DNA of 64,000 nucleotides from Planctomycetota bacterium (GCA_014237855.1 JABACD010000011.1:114546-178545), one strand, 5' to 3'. Counted from the stretch's first letter, positions 1 to 9,848 are shown. Notes: generated by a model from the letters alone, not told the origin. A program made the numbers and translations.

Positions 1-265
1 GCCCAAAGCGGTTGAATCGTCGCCTGGTGATCAGGCCGCTGAAGACCAGCACTTCATCACTCGCACCAGCCAGTGCCTGCTCGATCGTCGACGCCCTCCC
101 CGATGACTCCAGGCGTCGCGGAAGATAGAGCACCAGGTCACGGAGAGTCTCCAACCCCAGGCGCTCCAGAGCCCGAGCCCTGGCGGGACCAACCCCTCGA
201 AGCACGCCAAGCGACTCGTCGAGCGCACCCTGCTCGAGGCCGGCCTCGACCGGCTCAGTCGCCAT
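1..265 (-). CDS. recG: ATP-dependent DNA helicase RecG, N-terminal part (cut by window edge)
   Basis: The first 88 codons are visible on the minus strand, from an ATG at 265-263. They read into a RecG-type wedge region: residues about 17-50 contain L-R-G-V-G-P-A-R-A, then L-E-R-L-G-L-E-T and Y-L-P-R-R. This matches the RecG pattern of a helix-hairpin-helix-like GVGP segment followed by a 'LPRR' turn. RecG is a cytoplasmic branched-DNA translocase that remodels stalled forks and Holliday junctions. The start lies 11 bases inside the end of the upstream lipoprotein gene on the same strand, so the two are probably cotranscribed. The helicase domains lie outside the window, so the call rests on the N-terminus only. 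Confidence 0.8.
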   Translation of the reverse strand, partial: MATEPVEAGLEQGALDESLGVLRGVGPARARALERLGLETLRDLVLYLPRRLESSGRASTIEQALAGASDEVLVFSGLITRRRFNRFG

Positions 266-2588
266 CTTCTTCTGAGTTCTCGTCTCCCGAGGAGCTGCGG
301 ACCGCTCTCGGAAGTCGGGAGAGCAAACGGGCTGCCGGCTTGTTCTGAAGCGTGAAGCCCCGGTCGTGAGCCCCACCACCGCGCAGGTCGTGGGTCCACT
401 TCCAGAAGAAGACGCCCCAGAGCTCTCCCCCCGACTCTTCACGACCGCTGAGAGCGTCGACGAAGGCCGAGAGCACTCGCTCTTGCTCCTCGAGATTGAG
501 ATCTCCTGTGCCCACACTGACTTCAGTGGCAGCCAGTTCGGTCGAGCGTACACCCAACTCGACGACCAGGGCTGGCTTGCCAGCCTCCTCGCTCAAGCTC
601 TCAATCCCAGCCAGGTAGTTGCTCCAGCGCGCGCGTAGTGCCGGCTTGCCTTGAGGCTCCTCGTCCAGAGCCGCCAGCCGCGGAAAGATCGAGAGTCCGA
701 TGAGGTCCAGCTCTGACCAGAAGCGCACATTCGTCGCCTCTCCAGGCCAGGTGGCTGCATAGGTCAGGAGCCCCCCGAAAGAGCGGCGGGCAAGCCCGAT
801 CGCCTGTCGCCAGCGCTCATCGTAGAACGACCTGACCTCGTCGACCAAGCCGGAGTTTGCCGAGGCAGTCGAGAGACTGGTGCCGATGCACATGATGTCC
901 ACCCCGCACAGCTCGGCGAGCAACCCGTAGTGCACGATCATCGGATCCAGCTCCTCGAAGAACTCCTCCCAGTGCGCACGATTGGTGCGGCGCAACCAGG
1001 CCGAGTAGCCAGCACTGTCACTCAGCAGCAGGTGTGGTTGGAGCATCACCGTGGCGATGCCCGCACGACGCACGACGCTGATGGCTTCAGCAACTGCGGC
1101 GTCACCTTCGAGGCACGTGCGCCCAAGCGGTAACCGTCCACCGTATGGACCACTGGGAACGGGATCCTCGCTGAAGTAGCTGGTGATCGAGGTGGCGTTC
1201 GCATCAAGCCCCGCTGCCGCCCTGACGGCCCCATAGAGGCCGCGTGCATCGTAGCCCCCACCGCCGGAGCGCGCATCCGAGTCAATTGCCAGGCCCCGCA
1301 GGAAGACTCCATCGGGAACTCCCCGGGTCGGATTGGGGGGTACCTCGTGGTTGAGGTTGGCCAGCCGCGAGACGAAGGCCTCCTGAAGGACGATGTCACC
1401 GGCAACTGAACTGGAATCTCTCCACAGGACACCGAGCACCTCATCACCGTGAAGTTCGCGTAGCGTACGAAGCAAGAGACCGCGAGCCGGCGCAAGCACG
1501 TGCTGAGAGTAACGATCCACGCTACGATCCGAGACCAGCTCCTCGATCGACGGCAGGAGCTGAGCAGCTGCGAGGTATCGCCCCCACTCGTCCAGAGGTC
1601 GCCCCCACCAGTGACCGGCTGCATCGATGGCCACACCGTCCAGCAGCCAGTTCGAGTGGGGAGTGCCAAGCACCTGGTTTGCAGCCCAGCGAGCCGCGAG
1701 CGCCCCGCGATCATCAGGCACTCCCGGGGCCAACAAGACAACGCGCCGCCCAGGGTGGCCGTCACCGACCGCCAGGTCGCTCTTGCCCAGGAGTTCACGC
1801 AGGCGATCGCCACGGCCTACACCCAGCAGCTCGAGTCTTGCCTCCGGTGTCTCCCCCATCCATTCGCTGACCCTCGCGATGGAGCGCACCGATCGAGCCT
1901 TGTACTTCTCGGCCCGCTCACTTGTCACATCCGACTGATGGCGGAGCAGAACCCCGCCGCCTCGCACGGTCGAGGTGAAGCGAGTCAGGCCCTCTCGGCG
2001 GCGCTGCTCTGGGGTGCCCGATACGTTTGCCTCAAGGTGCAGTAGCGGGTCCTGCCCCTCGCGCAGGGTCGCCCCGGGCACAGCCCTCGGCATCAGATCC
2101 TCGACACTCTCCAGAAGCGCTCCCCGAATCCTTGACGTGAGCAGCTGCAGCGGAAGCCCCGGACGCTCTGGGTCCTCCGCGCAGATGTGCAACAGGGAGG
2201 CATCCCGACCAACTTCAACCCCGGCAAAGAGCACGGATTGCCCATCGATGGATCCGCCCAGAGCGAGGAAGAGGTCCTCGACGCCCGGATCCGTGGGGCA
2301 TCCGATCACGATGCGCGGCGACTCCGTTGAGTCGGCCGAAATCCCCTCTCGCAGAAGAACGCGCCGATCTAGCCGCTGCTCGAGGCTTCGGCCAGCGGCC
2401 TCGATCGCCTCGAACAGGCCACCAGTTACGGAATCAGCCGTGTACTGGATCTCGATTGATTCTGCCCCTTCCAGGCCCTGCCTGAGCTCAGCAAGGGTCG
2501 CCGGTCTGGTCTCCCCGCCACCACAGGCCGAGAGCAGCGCGAGTACGGCGAAGGCCAGGGGTCGCTCGAATTGAAGGGCAGGATTCAT
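255..2588 (-). CDS. Lipoprotein with C-terminal GH113-like TIM-barrel domain
   Basis: The protein has 777 residues. The ATG at 2588 puts a lipoprotein signal peptide first, with lipobox L-S-A-C and lipidated Cys22, so the protein should be membrane-anchored outside the cytoplasm. The frame is open further upstream, but that extension would bury the signal peptide. Residues about 25-420 are unrecognised. From about 430 to the end it resembles the GH113 beta-mannanase-like TIM barrel: an RGLAIDSD first strand, a T-V-M-L-Q-P-H strand, L-I-G-L-S-I-F-P, V-V-E-L-G-V-R-S (usual nucleophile Glu) and a late W-K-W-T/NKPA ending. Where relatives usually have a G-T-E-L acid/base motif, this one reads I-G-T-S-L, so activity is doubtful. 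The gene overlaps recG by 11 bases. Confidence 0.72.
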   Translation of the reverse strand: MNPALQFERPLAFAVLALLSACGGGETRPATLAELRQGLEGAESIEIQYTADSVTGGLFEAIEAAGRSLEQRLDRRVLLREGISADSTESPRIVIGCPTDPGVEDLFLALGGSIDGQSVLFAGVEVGRDASLLHICAEDPERPGLPLQLLTSRIRGALLESVEDLMPRAVPGATLREGQDPLLHLEANVSGTPEQRRREGLTRFTSTVRGGGVLLRHQSDVTSERAEKYKARSVRSIARVSEWMGETPEARLELLGVGRGDRLRELLGKSDLAVGDGHPGRRVVLLAPGVPDDRGALAARWAANQVLGTPHSNWLLDGVAIDAAGHWWGRPLDEWGRYLAAAQLLPSIEELVSDRSVDRYSQHVLAPARGLLLRTLRELHGDEVLGVLWRDSSSVAGDIVLQEAFVSRLANLNHEVPPNPTRGVPDGVFLRGLAIDSDARSGGGGYDARGLYGAVRAAAGLDANATSITSYFSEDPVPSGPYGGRLPLGRTCLEGDAAVAEAISVVRRAGIATVMLQPHLLLSDSAGYSAWLRRTNRAHWEEFFEELDPMIVHYGLLAELCGVDIMCIGTSLSTASANSGLVDEVRSFYDERWRQAIGLARRSFGGLLTYAATWPGEATNVRFWSELDLIGLSIFPRLAALDEEPQGKPALRARWSNYLAGIESLSEEAGKPALVVELGVRSTELAATEVSVGTGDLNLEEQERVLSAFVDALSGREESGGELWGVFFWKWTHDLRGGGAHDRGFTLQNKPAARLLSRLPRAVRSSSGDENSEEDGD

Positions 2589-2707
2589 GAGGGCTTGGGA
2601 GGGGTCAGCTCGCCTGGGCTGAGAGTACCGAATGAAAGTGCTCACACCAGCGAGGTGTGGAAGGAGACCGGAGTTAGGATCGGGCCTCCCCCATCGGGGA
2701 GCCCAAG

Positions 2708-4141
2708 ATGCCGGACAACACGCAGGTCGAATGCAGGGAGGAGTCACACTCGCTGGCCACCCCCAACCCCCGAGATCGCCACAGGCTTCGCCTGCTCCTG
2801 ATGGCGGCCTTGCTTCATGGGCTGACCTACCTGGTCCTGCTTCCGCCCTGGATGGGGGAAGACGAGCCCTGGCACGTGGAATACAGCCACCACGTGGCCG
2901 CAGGGCACATGCCCTGGGGTGGAGTGGAGGTCTCCCGTGATGACCTACCGGACTATTCGCCGTCTCAGGCCTTCGTCCTACGCGAGCTGGGCGGCCTGGA
3001 TGCGGAGACCATCGCGAGTACCCAGCAGAGCATCGTCGACTCGATGGCCGAGCACCGCTTCTGGGAACGCGTTGACTGGGCTAGCTGGGGAGGTGGCGTC
3101 GAGAATTTCGACCAGGTCGCGCCCTACTTCACCGCAACGCACCAGCCGCCCCTCTACTACATGGTTCTCAGCCCGGTGCTGGCAATCTTCGGGGGTGGAG
3201 ACGTCTTGCAGGAGATGTGGGTCGGGCGCGGGATCTCTCTCCTGGCCTACCTCGCCGTCGTCCTGGCTGCCTATGAGGTTGGCCGACGTGTCTGCAACGA
3301 TCCTCAGATTGCCCTGGTGGGTGCACTGCTGGTCGCCTGGTGGCCGATGCATGCACGTCAGGCGGCGGTGGTCAACAATGATGTTCTGGTGAAGGTCGCC
3401 AGCGCCTGGGCCCTGGTCATTTCACTGGACCTGGTACGCCTGGGGCTCACCTGGAAGAGAGCCGCCCTGGCCTTCGGCCTGGTAGCCATTGGCCTGGCCT
3501 TCAAGACCACGGGTGCTGGAGTGCTGGCACCGCTCGGGCTTGCGATTCTCTGGCGGACCACCCGCGGAGGTCTCCTGCAGAACCAACGGGTACGCCTGGC
3601 AGGCCTGATCACCATCGTGCTGCTTGTTGTCACCGTGGTCTTCGTCTACAGGTTCAGCCACAACCCGGCCATCCCCGACACCCTGGAAAACCTCCAGACA
3701 CGAGTGGACGCGGTGCTATCTCCCAAGTTCCGGAGGACTTTTGTTCGCTCGGCAGTCGGAGCGTTCAACTGGTACTCCCGCAGACTTCCCGACTGGCAGT
3801 ACGCAGCTGTGGGCTACGCACTGCTGCTCTCGACGCTGGGACTCGTCGTTGCATTCGTCCGCCGCAGTTCGGGCCTGAACCGCAGGATGATCTTGCTGTG
3901 TCTGGCAGGGTGCGCCTGTCAGTTGCTACTCGTGATCTTGCGCGGAACAGCAGCGGGCCGCTACGTGATGCCGATGCTGCCCGCCTTCGCTACCCTGATA
4001 GCAGCTGGCTTCCTTGTCCCGCTGCCCCCGCAGTGGCGTACCAGGGCGACTGCCCTGCTGGTGATCGCCCTGGTCGCCCTTGACGGCTACTTCGCCTGGG
4101 CAGGCCTGACCTGGAACCAATACGGCGTGTGGAGCTCATGA
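2708..4141 (+). CDS. Multi-pass membrane GT-C-type glycosyltransferase (DUF2142/ArnT-like)
   Basis: This 477-residue protein has roughly 10 hydrophobic helices starting near residue 30. The first loop carries G-E-D-E-P-W-H-V-E-Y, and a later loop carries T-H-Q-P-P-L-Y-Y. This is the layout of GT-C enzymes and DUF2142 proteins, which use polyprenyl-phosphate sugars on the outer face of the inner membrane. The acidic pair after helix 1 is where GT-C catalytic Asp/Glu residues sit. The substrate cannot be predicted. The ATG at 2708 gives a 30-residue hydrophilic lead, and a later start near residue 32 is possible. It is first of a three-gene coupled unit, its stop overlapping the next start as ATGA. 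Confidence 0.75.
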   Translation: MPDNTQVECREESHSLATPNPRDRHRLRLLLMAALLHGLTYLVLLPPWMGEDEPWHVEYSHHVAAGHMPWGGVEVSRDDLPDYSPSQAFVLRELGGLDAETIASTQQSIVDSMAEHRFWERVDWASWGGGVENFDQVAPYFTATHQPPLYYMVLSPVLAIFGGGDVLQEMWVGRGISLLAYLAVVLAAYEVGRRVCNDPQIALVGALLVAWWPMHARQAAVVNNDVLVKVASAWALVISLDLVRLGLTWKRAALAFGLVAIGLAFKTTGAGVLAPLGLAILWRTTRGGLLQNQRVRLAGLITIVLLVVTVVFVYRFSHNPAIPDTLENLQTRVDAVLSPKFRRTFVRSAVGAFNWYSRRLPDWQYAAVGYALLLSTLGLVVAFVRRSSGLNRRMILLCLAGCACQLLLVILRGTAAGRYVMPMLPAFATLIAAGFLVPLPPQWRTRATALLVIALVALDGYFAWAGLTWNQYGVWSS

Positions 4142-5208
4142 GCATCAAGCCCTCGCTCAAGGCCTTCGGCGCCGCCGCTGTCATGGCCATCTTGTTTGCC
4201 GTGCTTCCGCTAGTCCTCATCTCAAAGGATGCCTTTGATCTGGAGGTACGCACCGCGCCCTGGCGTACCCATGCAGGCCAGGTCACAAAGGCCTCCCCAA
4301 TCGGCCAGGGGTTTCAAGCCAATTGGAACGGCCTCGATAGGATCGACGTCGCCCTCGTCACGCTGGGGCCAACCAAGGGAGCTGAGCTCGAGCTGGTGCT
4401 CCGCCGCGGTGGACGAGAGTCCGCGGTCCTGCGCAGAGCACGACTCGACCCAGCGCAGCTAGAGCAAGGGCGCGGCTGGGTGAGCTTTCAATTCGACCCC
4501 GTCCCCGACTCTGCGGGAGAGAGCTTCTGGTTCGAGCTGAAGGTAACCGGAGGCAGGGGCCGCAGTCCTTACTCCCCCTGGATCCGCTACCACGGACACC
4601 CAGGGGAAGACACTCCCTGGGGAACCAGGGTCCTGACCGGCGAGCTGCTCGAGAGCGAGCTCGCGGATCACTCACCCAGTGGCGTTGCCCACTTTAGCCA
4701 CGGCCACCTGATCGCTCCCAATCTTGCCGCCGTCGCATTTGCCACCGAATCCATCAATCCGGCACGCGGTGAGGTCAGCTTCGAACTCTGGCGTTCTGAT
4801 GACGACCCAGAGAGCACGCCCCCCCTGCGCAGCGTGCAGCTCCATCCCGACGAGAAGATCCATGGTGGCTGGACCTTCTTCGCGTTCGAGCCTGTCGAGG
4901 ACAGCCGTCACGAGAGGTTCAAGTTCAGGCTGCACCTGAACGAGACGGCCCGACTGGTCGGATTCGAGAATGGACCGAGCGTCAAGACATTCCATGGCGG
5001 CACACCGTCTCATCCACCACTCCTGGGCATGACCCGGGGCAAGCAGGTCATGGTGGACCGCAGCCTGATCTTCCGCGTCCATGGCGCGCCGACGCCCTCT
5101 CAGCTGCTCGATCGAATCCACCAGCGAGCGGGTTGGAAGCTCGCGGCAGCGGCCTTATCTTGGCTCCTGGCCGTCTCCTTGCTCGTCCGCCTTTGCACCT
5201 ATCGATGA
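4138..5208 (+). CDS. Unknown membrane-anchored protein with two beta-sandwich-like repeats
   Basis: The protein has 356 residues. I chose the ATG at 4138 because it forms an ATGA overlap with the stop of the upstream glycosyltransferase; a GTG nine bases earlier is the alternative. It has a hydrophobic helix near residues 8-28 and another at the extreme C-terminus, with an extracytoplasmic region between. That region looks like two tandem beta-rich modules of about 140 residues, each with a W-V-S-F-Q-F or W-T-F-F-A-F strand near its middle (G-R-G-W-V-S-F and H-G-G-W-T-F-F). No known family was recognised. Coupling to a GT-C enzyme suggests a role with its glycan or lipid substrate, which is an inference. 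Confidence 0.7.
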   Translation: MSIKPSLKAFGAAAVMAILFAVLPLVLISKDAFDLEVRTAPWRTHAGQVTKASPIGQGFQANWNGLDRIDVALVTLGPTKGAELELVLRRGGRESAVLRRARLDPAQLEQGRGWVSFQFDPVPDSAGESFWFELKVTGGRGRSPYSPWIRYHGHPGEDTPWGTRVLTGELLESELADHSPSGVAHFSHGHLIAPNLAAVAFATESINPARGEVSFELWRSDDDPESTPPLRSVQLHPDEKIHGGWTFFAFEPVEDSRHERFKFRLHLNETARLVGFENGPSVKTFHGGTPSHPPLLGMTRGKQVMVDRSLIFRVHGAPTPSQLLDRIHQRAGWKLAAAALSWLLAVSLLVRLCTYR

Positions 5209-6071
5209 CCCTCTTCGCCCTCCTGATCCTGGCTCTATGCTTCCTTGTCTTCTGGGGACCGGGCCAGCACCTCGAATTTGCCGAACGAACCGTGAGACGC
5301 TCGGAGAGGCTACCCAGAGGCGTCGCATCCCTCCTCAGGGAGAACCGCAAGGCCTATTACTACGGATCCATCGCTGCCGACATCATCAACTTCAAGGCCT
5401 ACGGTGGAGACTACAACCACTGTCACCGCTGGACGATCATCGATGAGATGCGAGAGATCGCGGAGACCAGGGCCCAGGAGGCATTCATCTACGGCTACCT
5501 CTCCCACCTGGCTGCGGACACCATCGCACACAATCACTTCGTCCCCTATCACCTGTGTCGCTTCGCGCGGACCAAGGGACTCGGGCACCTGTACTGGGAG
5601 CTCTCGGCTGATCGCTATGTACCTGAGAGCCGCTGGAAGCTGATTGCTGCTCTGAAGGATCTGGAGGGGATCGAGGCGCTCGACGACCTCGTCAACCAGA
5701 CCGTTCCCAAGAAGGCACTCTCGATGCGCACGAACAAGTTGATCTTCAATCACGTGCTACTGGTGAGCGAGCGAGACACCTGGAGAAAGACGATGTCCAG
5801 GTTGCACCCCCTGGGAAAGGTCGGGCTCTCCAAGGGATTCCTTGCCAAGTTTCAGAAGCCGGCCTGCGACCGCATTGCGCTGGCTCTGCATCCGCGCGGC
5901 TTTGAGAAGCTCCGGGCACTTGATCCGAACGGAAAGAAAGCCCAGAAGCGGGCCTTCAGCCTGCGCGAAAAGATCGTGCACCGCTGGGCACCTGGTCGCA
6001 TGCGCAACGAGGAGTCTCATCGACTGGCCCAGCCGTTCCTGGAGGGCATGGGCCCCCCAGGCAAGGCCTGA
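5205..6071 (+). CDS. Zinc-dependent phospholipase C-like protein
   Basis: The protein has 288 residues. The ATG at 5205 overlaps the preceding stop as ATGA, and starting there gives an N-terminal hydrophobic helix (T-L-F-A-L-L-I-L-A-L). Residues about 45-130 carry Y-Y-Y-G-S-I-A-A-D, a C-H-R-W stretch and G-Y-L-S-H-L-A-A-D-T-I-A-H-N-H-F-V-P. These His/Asp clusters fit the zinc-dependent phospholipase C domain (PF00882 type). Many bacterial members of that fold have no proven lipase activity. The basic C-terminal half is not recognised. The gene ends the three-gene unit and converges with the large repeat-protein gene only about 30 bases away. Confidence 0.75.
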   Translation: MTLFALLILALCFLVFWGPGQHLEFAERTVRRSERLPRGVASLLRENRKAYYYGSIAADIINFKAYGGDYNHCHRWTIIDEMREIAETRAQEAFIYGYLSHLAADTIAHNHFVPYHLCRFARTKGLGHLYWELSADRYVPESRWKLIAALKDLEGIEALDDLVNQTVPKKALSMRTNKLIFNHVLLVSERDTWRKTMSRLHPLGKVGLSKGFLAKFQKPACDRIALALHPRGFEKLRALDPNGKKAQKRAFSLREKIVHRWAPGRMRNEESHRLAQPFLEGMGPPGKA

Positions 6072-6102
6072 TAGGCCGAAGGTCAGCTGAAGAGCCTCGG
6101 GC

Positions 6103-9100
6103 TCACTTCACGCGTAGCTTCACCTTCCGAGTCGAGCGCCCCGAGACCGTGATGTTCTTGGACGTGGAGCGACCATCATCCAAGACAGCGGAGACCTTGT
6201 ACCTTCCGACGGGCAATGGACCGACCCGTTGCTCCATCGTCGAGAAGCTGCCAGTAAAGATCGACATCAGCTCCTGCATGGATTGCAGGCCGGCCATCTC
6301 GTAGCCACGAGAGTCTCGAACACTCAGTCGAGCATTGACCTCCTTGCCTGTCTTGTCGATGACGCTGACGACCAAGGTGGTTCCATCATCGATAGTCAGC
6401 TGGCAATCGGCAGCCCCGCCAGCCTTCAGGCTCAAGGATTCACTGTGACTGCTGACGAGCTCGCCCAGACGTGCGCTCGCCGTGTACTTACCCTCGGCCA
6501 ATCCACTGTACTTGAAATTTCCGGCACTATCGGTCGTGACGAAAGACACACGATCGATCACTCGTCCCTGAGAATCTCGCAGGAAGACCGTGGCCCCCTT
6601 GACTGGTCGTTGATCCGAGCTGAGCACGAGGCCTGTCAGCTCCCCTGGCCGCTCGAGCCGGAAGTCAACCTTAGAAACCGACTGCCCCTCACTCACGACG
6701 ATTCCACTCTGAACGATCCGCCCCCCCACACTGTCGTCCCCGAGCAGGCCACCGAGGGTCGAGCCGCCGGCACTCACCCTGTACTTCCCTGGGGCCAGAA
6801 ACAGAACCTCGTAGTCTCCGTCTTTCCCGGTTGCCACCTCCGTGTAGTGCCCCCCTAGCAAGGTGCCGAATACGATCCCCTCGTCGACCGAGAGTGACAC
6901 CCTGCAGTTGGCCTTGGGGCGGCCGTCCGGCCCGATGACCTTTCCAGATATCGAACCGCCAGGCAGCTCGAGGGTCAGGTTGTGATTGGCCACTTCCGCC
7001 GGGATCAGTTCCCGGAACTCCATGCGGTTCTCGCGGCCCGTCGCCACCCCCTGCTGAAGGCTGATCAGATAAGGGCCTCGCTTTGCGAGAGTCACGCGGA
7101 AGCTCCCGTCCTCCTGGACCGAGACGACCTTCATGTCGCCCATGCTCTCAGCACCCTCGGGAATGAAGCTGACAATGGACTGGGAGATCGGTGAGCCATC
7201 GTGAACCACGACCCCGAAGACCTCGATTGGATCTTCAGGCGGCTCACCGAGGATCACATGGGTTGCCTCACCCTCCTTGATCTCAACGGTGTCCATCTTG
7301 AGCTCTCCGAGCATCTTCCCGAGGTCATCTCCCGCCCCCACATCCAGATCACCTGTCATCGGACTGGGCATGGAGACGACCTGCCACTGACCTGGCTCCA
7401 GGTTCTCGACGCGAAAACTACCGGTGGAGTCGGTCGTCAGGATCTGCTGGCGGTTGTACCCGGGGATGACCTGGACAACGACCATCTTCCCAGCAGCCGG
7501 CTCACCCTCGTCGTCCATGACCTCGCCGGTCAGAACGCCACCGACCCGCAGCATCAGCACAAGGCCATCTGTAATCTGGCCTGAAACGAGCTCCGCGTTG
7601 CTGGGCTCATTCCCGGCAAATCCCGTCATTCGCGCCACGAGAGACACGCTTCCTGGACTCAAACCCTCCAGAAGAAAGCGGCCCTCGTAGTCAGTCACGG
7701 CATTGTGCTCCTTTCCTTGGAGAACCCCGGAGAGGCGTGCGCCCAGATCAGCATCCACGGACACGCGAGCGCCAGGAATCGGCTTGTTAAAGGTATCAAC
7801 CACGACCCCCGCAACAGCCGCAGCAGGAGTCAATTCAAAGACCGGAATGCCGTCGTCCGGCAACTGTGGAACTGTAATCAACTGGCTCTCGGAAACAGCG
7901 AACTCTTCCGCCGCGACCGTCACCTCCCAGACACCAGGCAGCACGTCCTCCATGATGAAGGTGTTGTCCTCTTCTGGAGCCTTGAATCTCTTCGAGAGCC
8001 GCTTGGCTCCGATCCCCATCACCCCCCCCGAGCCCTCCAGGCTCATCACGACGCGGAACTCACCGATCTCCTCGATGGAGTTTCCAGACCAGGAGATGAC
8101 GCTCTCTGGGAGTAACTGAGCTGTCATCTCACAGAGTCCTTGAAGTTCGAGGATCTGCGGACCCTCCTCCGGCTTCACGCCCGTCCTGCGCATACTCCAA
8201 TTCCCCGGATGCTCACCCGCCGCGTTGTTGATCGTCGCCGTGATCTCAAATGGTCCCTCATCAAGCCCTTCGACATGGAAACTTCCATCCGCCGCAGTCT
8301 CGACCTCGTGGTCCCCGGCCATTGCCAGGCGAAGACCGATCATCTGCGGGTTGCCCCCGGTCAGATCGATCGAGACATCGACTTCAGCACCCACAGCAGG
8401 AGTCCCATCCGGGTAGGTCACACGGCCGGAGATTCGATTGCCGTCTTCTAGCACGACCACCAGGCCATCGAGTTCTTGACCGTCTCGCAGCTTCTCTTCG
8501 AGCTTGAGGCGACCGCCACGCATCCCCTCCGAATGCGCATTGATCTGGATGGACATGCCCGTGAAGACATTTTCGAGCACAAAGGCGCCGTTCTCGTCGC
8601 TCCTCGCCTCCCCCATCTCCTTGGCCACCGCCCCTATTTGCCCCACCAAGGAAACCTTCAGCTCCGCATCAACAATCGCTTCGCCTCCCGGCCCTTCGAC
8701 ACGTCCACGAATAGTTGCACCCTGCTGCAATCGCTCCTCGATCACCAGGTGTTCTCCTGGTTCCACATCCACTCCGAGCAGCAGCAATCCAGCAAGCGAC
8801 TCTGGATGCGCGATGATTGCGTGAGACATCTGACTGGGAACGGCCCTGAACTCGAAAGCTCCGTCCGCGGCAGTCTCCTTGCGCACACTGTAGGAGTCCG
8901 TCCCTATCGTCATGGCGTCGAAGTTGGCGGTAATGTCCGGGCCAAGCTGAACCTCGATTCCCTCCAGGGACAGACCATCGGACCCAGTCGGCGCCTGTAG
9001 CTCACCCGTGATCCAGCCCCCCAGCTTTCCCGTCATGCGAACCGAACCCTCATCAACCGGGAGGGTGAGGGCTGTCGAACGCATCGAGTAGATGTAGCGA

Positions 9101-9642
9101 CCGGTCAGTGCCAGATGGGCAACCTTCTTGTGTGCGGGAAGATGTACCCGAAAGGACCCGTCCGCAGCGACCCTCGTTGAGTGGTAGAGATTGGAGAACC
9201 TGGCCTCCTCGTTCCAGGCACCCTCTGCGATCTGCGTAGAGCCATACAGCCGCCCGGCATCGTGAATCCCGTCCAGACTCAGAACGTACAGCTCCTCGTC
9301 CTTTGGAACTGAGAAGGCAAAGACCACCTTTCCGGAGATCCACTGGCGCTCATCCTCCTTGCGGGCCTCGAGCTGCGCGGCCTCTTGCTCGATCATGTCC
9401 ACGCGGGATCCTTCCTCACGCGGTGTGTCAGGCTCAATCCCCAGGAGAGCTCCCTCCGGAGTCTGCACCTCTACCAATTTACCGTTTTCAAGGACTGGCT
9501 GGGCTGCTCCTGGCGAGTCCGGGATCACCCCCCCCTCGTCCTTTTTCTTGTTGCTGGCCGAGTGAAGCAAGAAGTAGCCACTCAGTGCCAGCCCCACAAC
9601 CACAACAGGAACCAGCCTGACGATCAGTTTTCGTGAAGACAT
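6103..9642 (-). CDS. Giant carboxypeptidase-regulatory-like repeat protein
   Basis: The protein has 1179 residues. It begins with a basic N-terminus and one hydrophobic helix (residues about 8-27), so it should be anchored in or exported across the inner membrane. The rest is a chain of beta-sandwich units of about 75-100 residues, each with variants of G-x-V-x-x-P-D-G-x-P-x-x-x-A-x-V and a D-x-x-G-x-F-x-x-x-x-L turn (for example G-R-V-T-Y-P-D-G-T-P-A-V-G-A and D-G-S-F-R-V). This is typical of CarboxypepD_reg or transthyretin-like domains. No catalytic peptidase domain is present, so a structural or surface-binding role is likely. A related 982-residue protein lies at 15548-18496; the two flank the radical SAM/peptide locus. 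Confidence 0.85.
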   Translation of the reverse strand: MSSRKLIVRLVPVVVVGLALSGYFLLHSASNKKKDEGGVIPDSPGAAQPVLENGKLVEVQTPEGALLGIEPDTPREEGSRVDMIEQEAAQLEARKEDERQWISGKVVFAFSVPKDEELYVLSLDGIHDAGRLYGSTQIAEGAWNEEARFSNLYHSTRVAADGSFRVHLPAHKKVAHLALTGRYIYSMRSTALTLPVDEGSVRMTGKLGGWITGELQAPTGSDGLSLEGIEVQLGPDITANFDAMTIGTDSYSVRKETAADGAFEFRAVPSQMSHAIIAHPESLAGLLLLGVDVEPGEHLVIEERLQQGATIRGRVEGPGGEAIVDAELKVSLVGQIGAVAKEMGEARSDENGAFVLENVFTGMSIQINAHSEGMRGGRLKLEEKLRDGQELDGLVVVLEDGNRISGRVTYPDGTPAVGAEVDVSIDLTGGNPQMIGLRLAMAGDHEVETAADGSFHVEGLDEGPFEITATINNAAGEHPGNWSMRRTGVKPEEGPQILELQGLCEMTAQLLPESVISWSGNSIEEIGEFRVVMSLEGSGGVMGIGAKRLSKRFKAPEEDNTFIMEDVLPGVWEVTVAAEEFAVSESQLITVPQLPDDGIPVFELTPAAAVAGVVVDTFNKPIPGARVSVDADLGARLSGVLQGKEHNAVTDYEGRFLLEGLSPGSVSLVARMTGFAGNEPSNAELVSGQITDGLVLMLRVGGVLTGEVMDDEGEPAAGKMVVVQVIPGYNRQQILTTDSTGSFRVENLEPGQWQVVSMPSPMTGDLDVGAGDDLGKMLGELKMDTVEIKEGEATHVILGEPPEDPIEVFGVVVHDGSPISQSIVSFIPEGAESMGDMKVVSVQEDGSFRVTLAKRGPYLISLQQGVATGRENRMEFRELIPAEVANHNLTLELPGGSISGKVIGPDGRPKANCRVSLSVDEGIVFGTLLGGHYTEVATGKDGDYEVLFLAPGKYRVSAGGSTLGGLLGDDSVGGRIVQSGIVVSEGQSVSKVDFRLERPGELTGLVLSSDQRPVKGATVFLRDSQGRVIDRVSFVTTDSAGNFKYSGLAEGKYTASARLGELVSSHSESLSLKAGGAADCQLTIDDGTTLVVSVIDKTGKEVNARLSVRDSRGYEMAGLQSMQELMSIFTGSFSTMEQRVGPLPVGRYKVSAVLDDGRSTSKNITVSGRSTRKVKLRVK

Positions 9643-9848
9643 CGCGTAAAATTAGAACCTGGTAGTGCTGGGAGGGATGACCTACGCCCCAGCGCGTCTC
9701 CTGCCATTAATCTAAAGTGGCTGATGAGTCGCCCACCTGCGGAGCGGGAATTCTACGGTTCTGAGCCATTACATTTCGCGCCGTGAGTTCAAATCACAGC
9801 CAATCGCACTCAGCCAAGACACTGGCAATTCTCGTTGGAGTCGCGATC
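9643..9848. promoter_or_regulatory. Divergent intergenic region, likely promoters both ways
   Basis: These 206 bases separate two divergent genes. For the minus-strand repeat protein, T-A-A-T-T-T lies only about six bases from the ATG. For the plus-strand radical SAM gene, A+T-rich patches include ATTAATCTAAAG near 9706-9717 and CCATTACATTTCG near 9767-9779. No operator palindrome was seen. The promoter assignments are inference from position and base composition. Confidence 0.35.
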
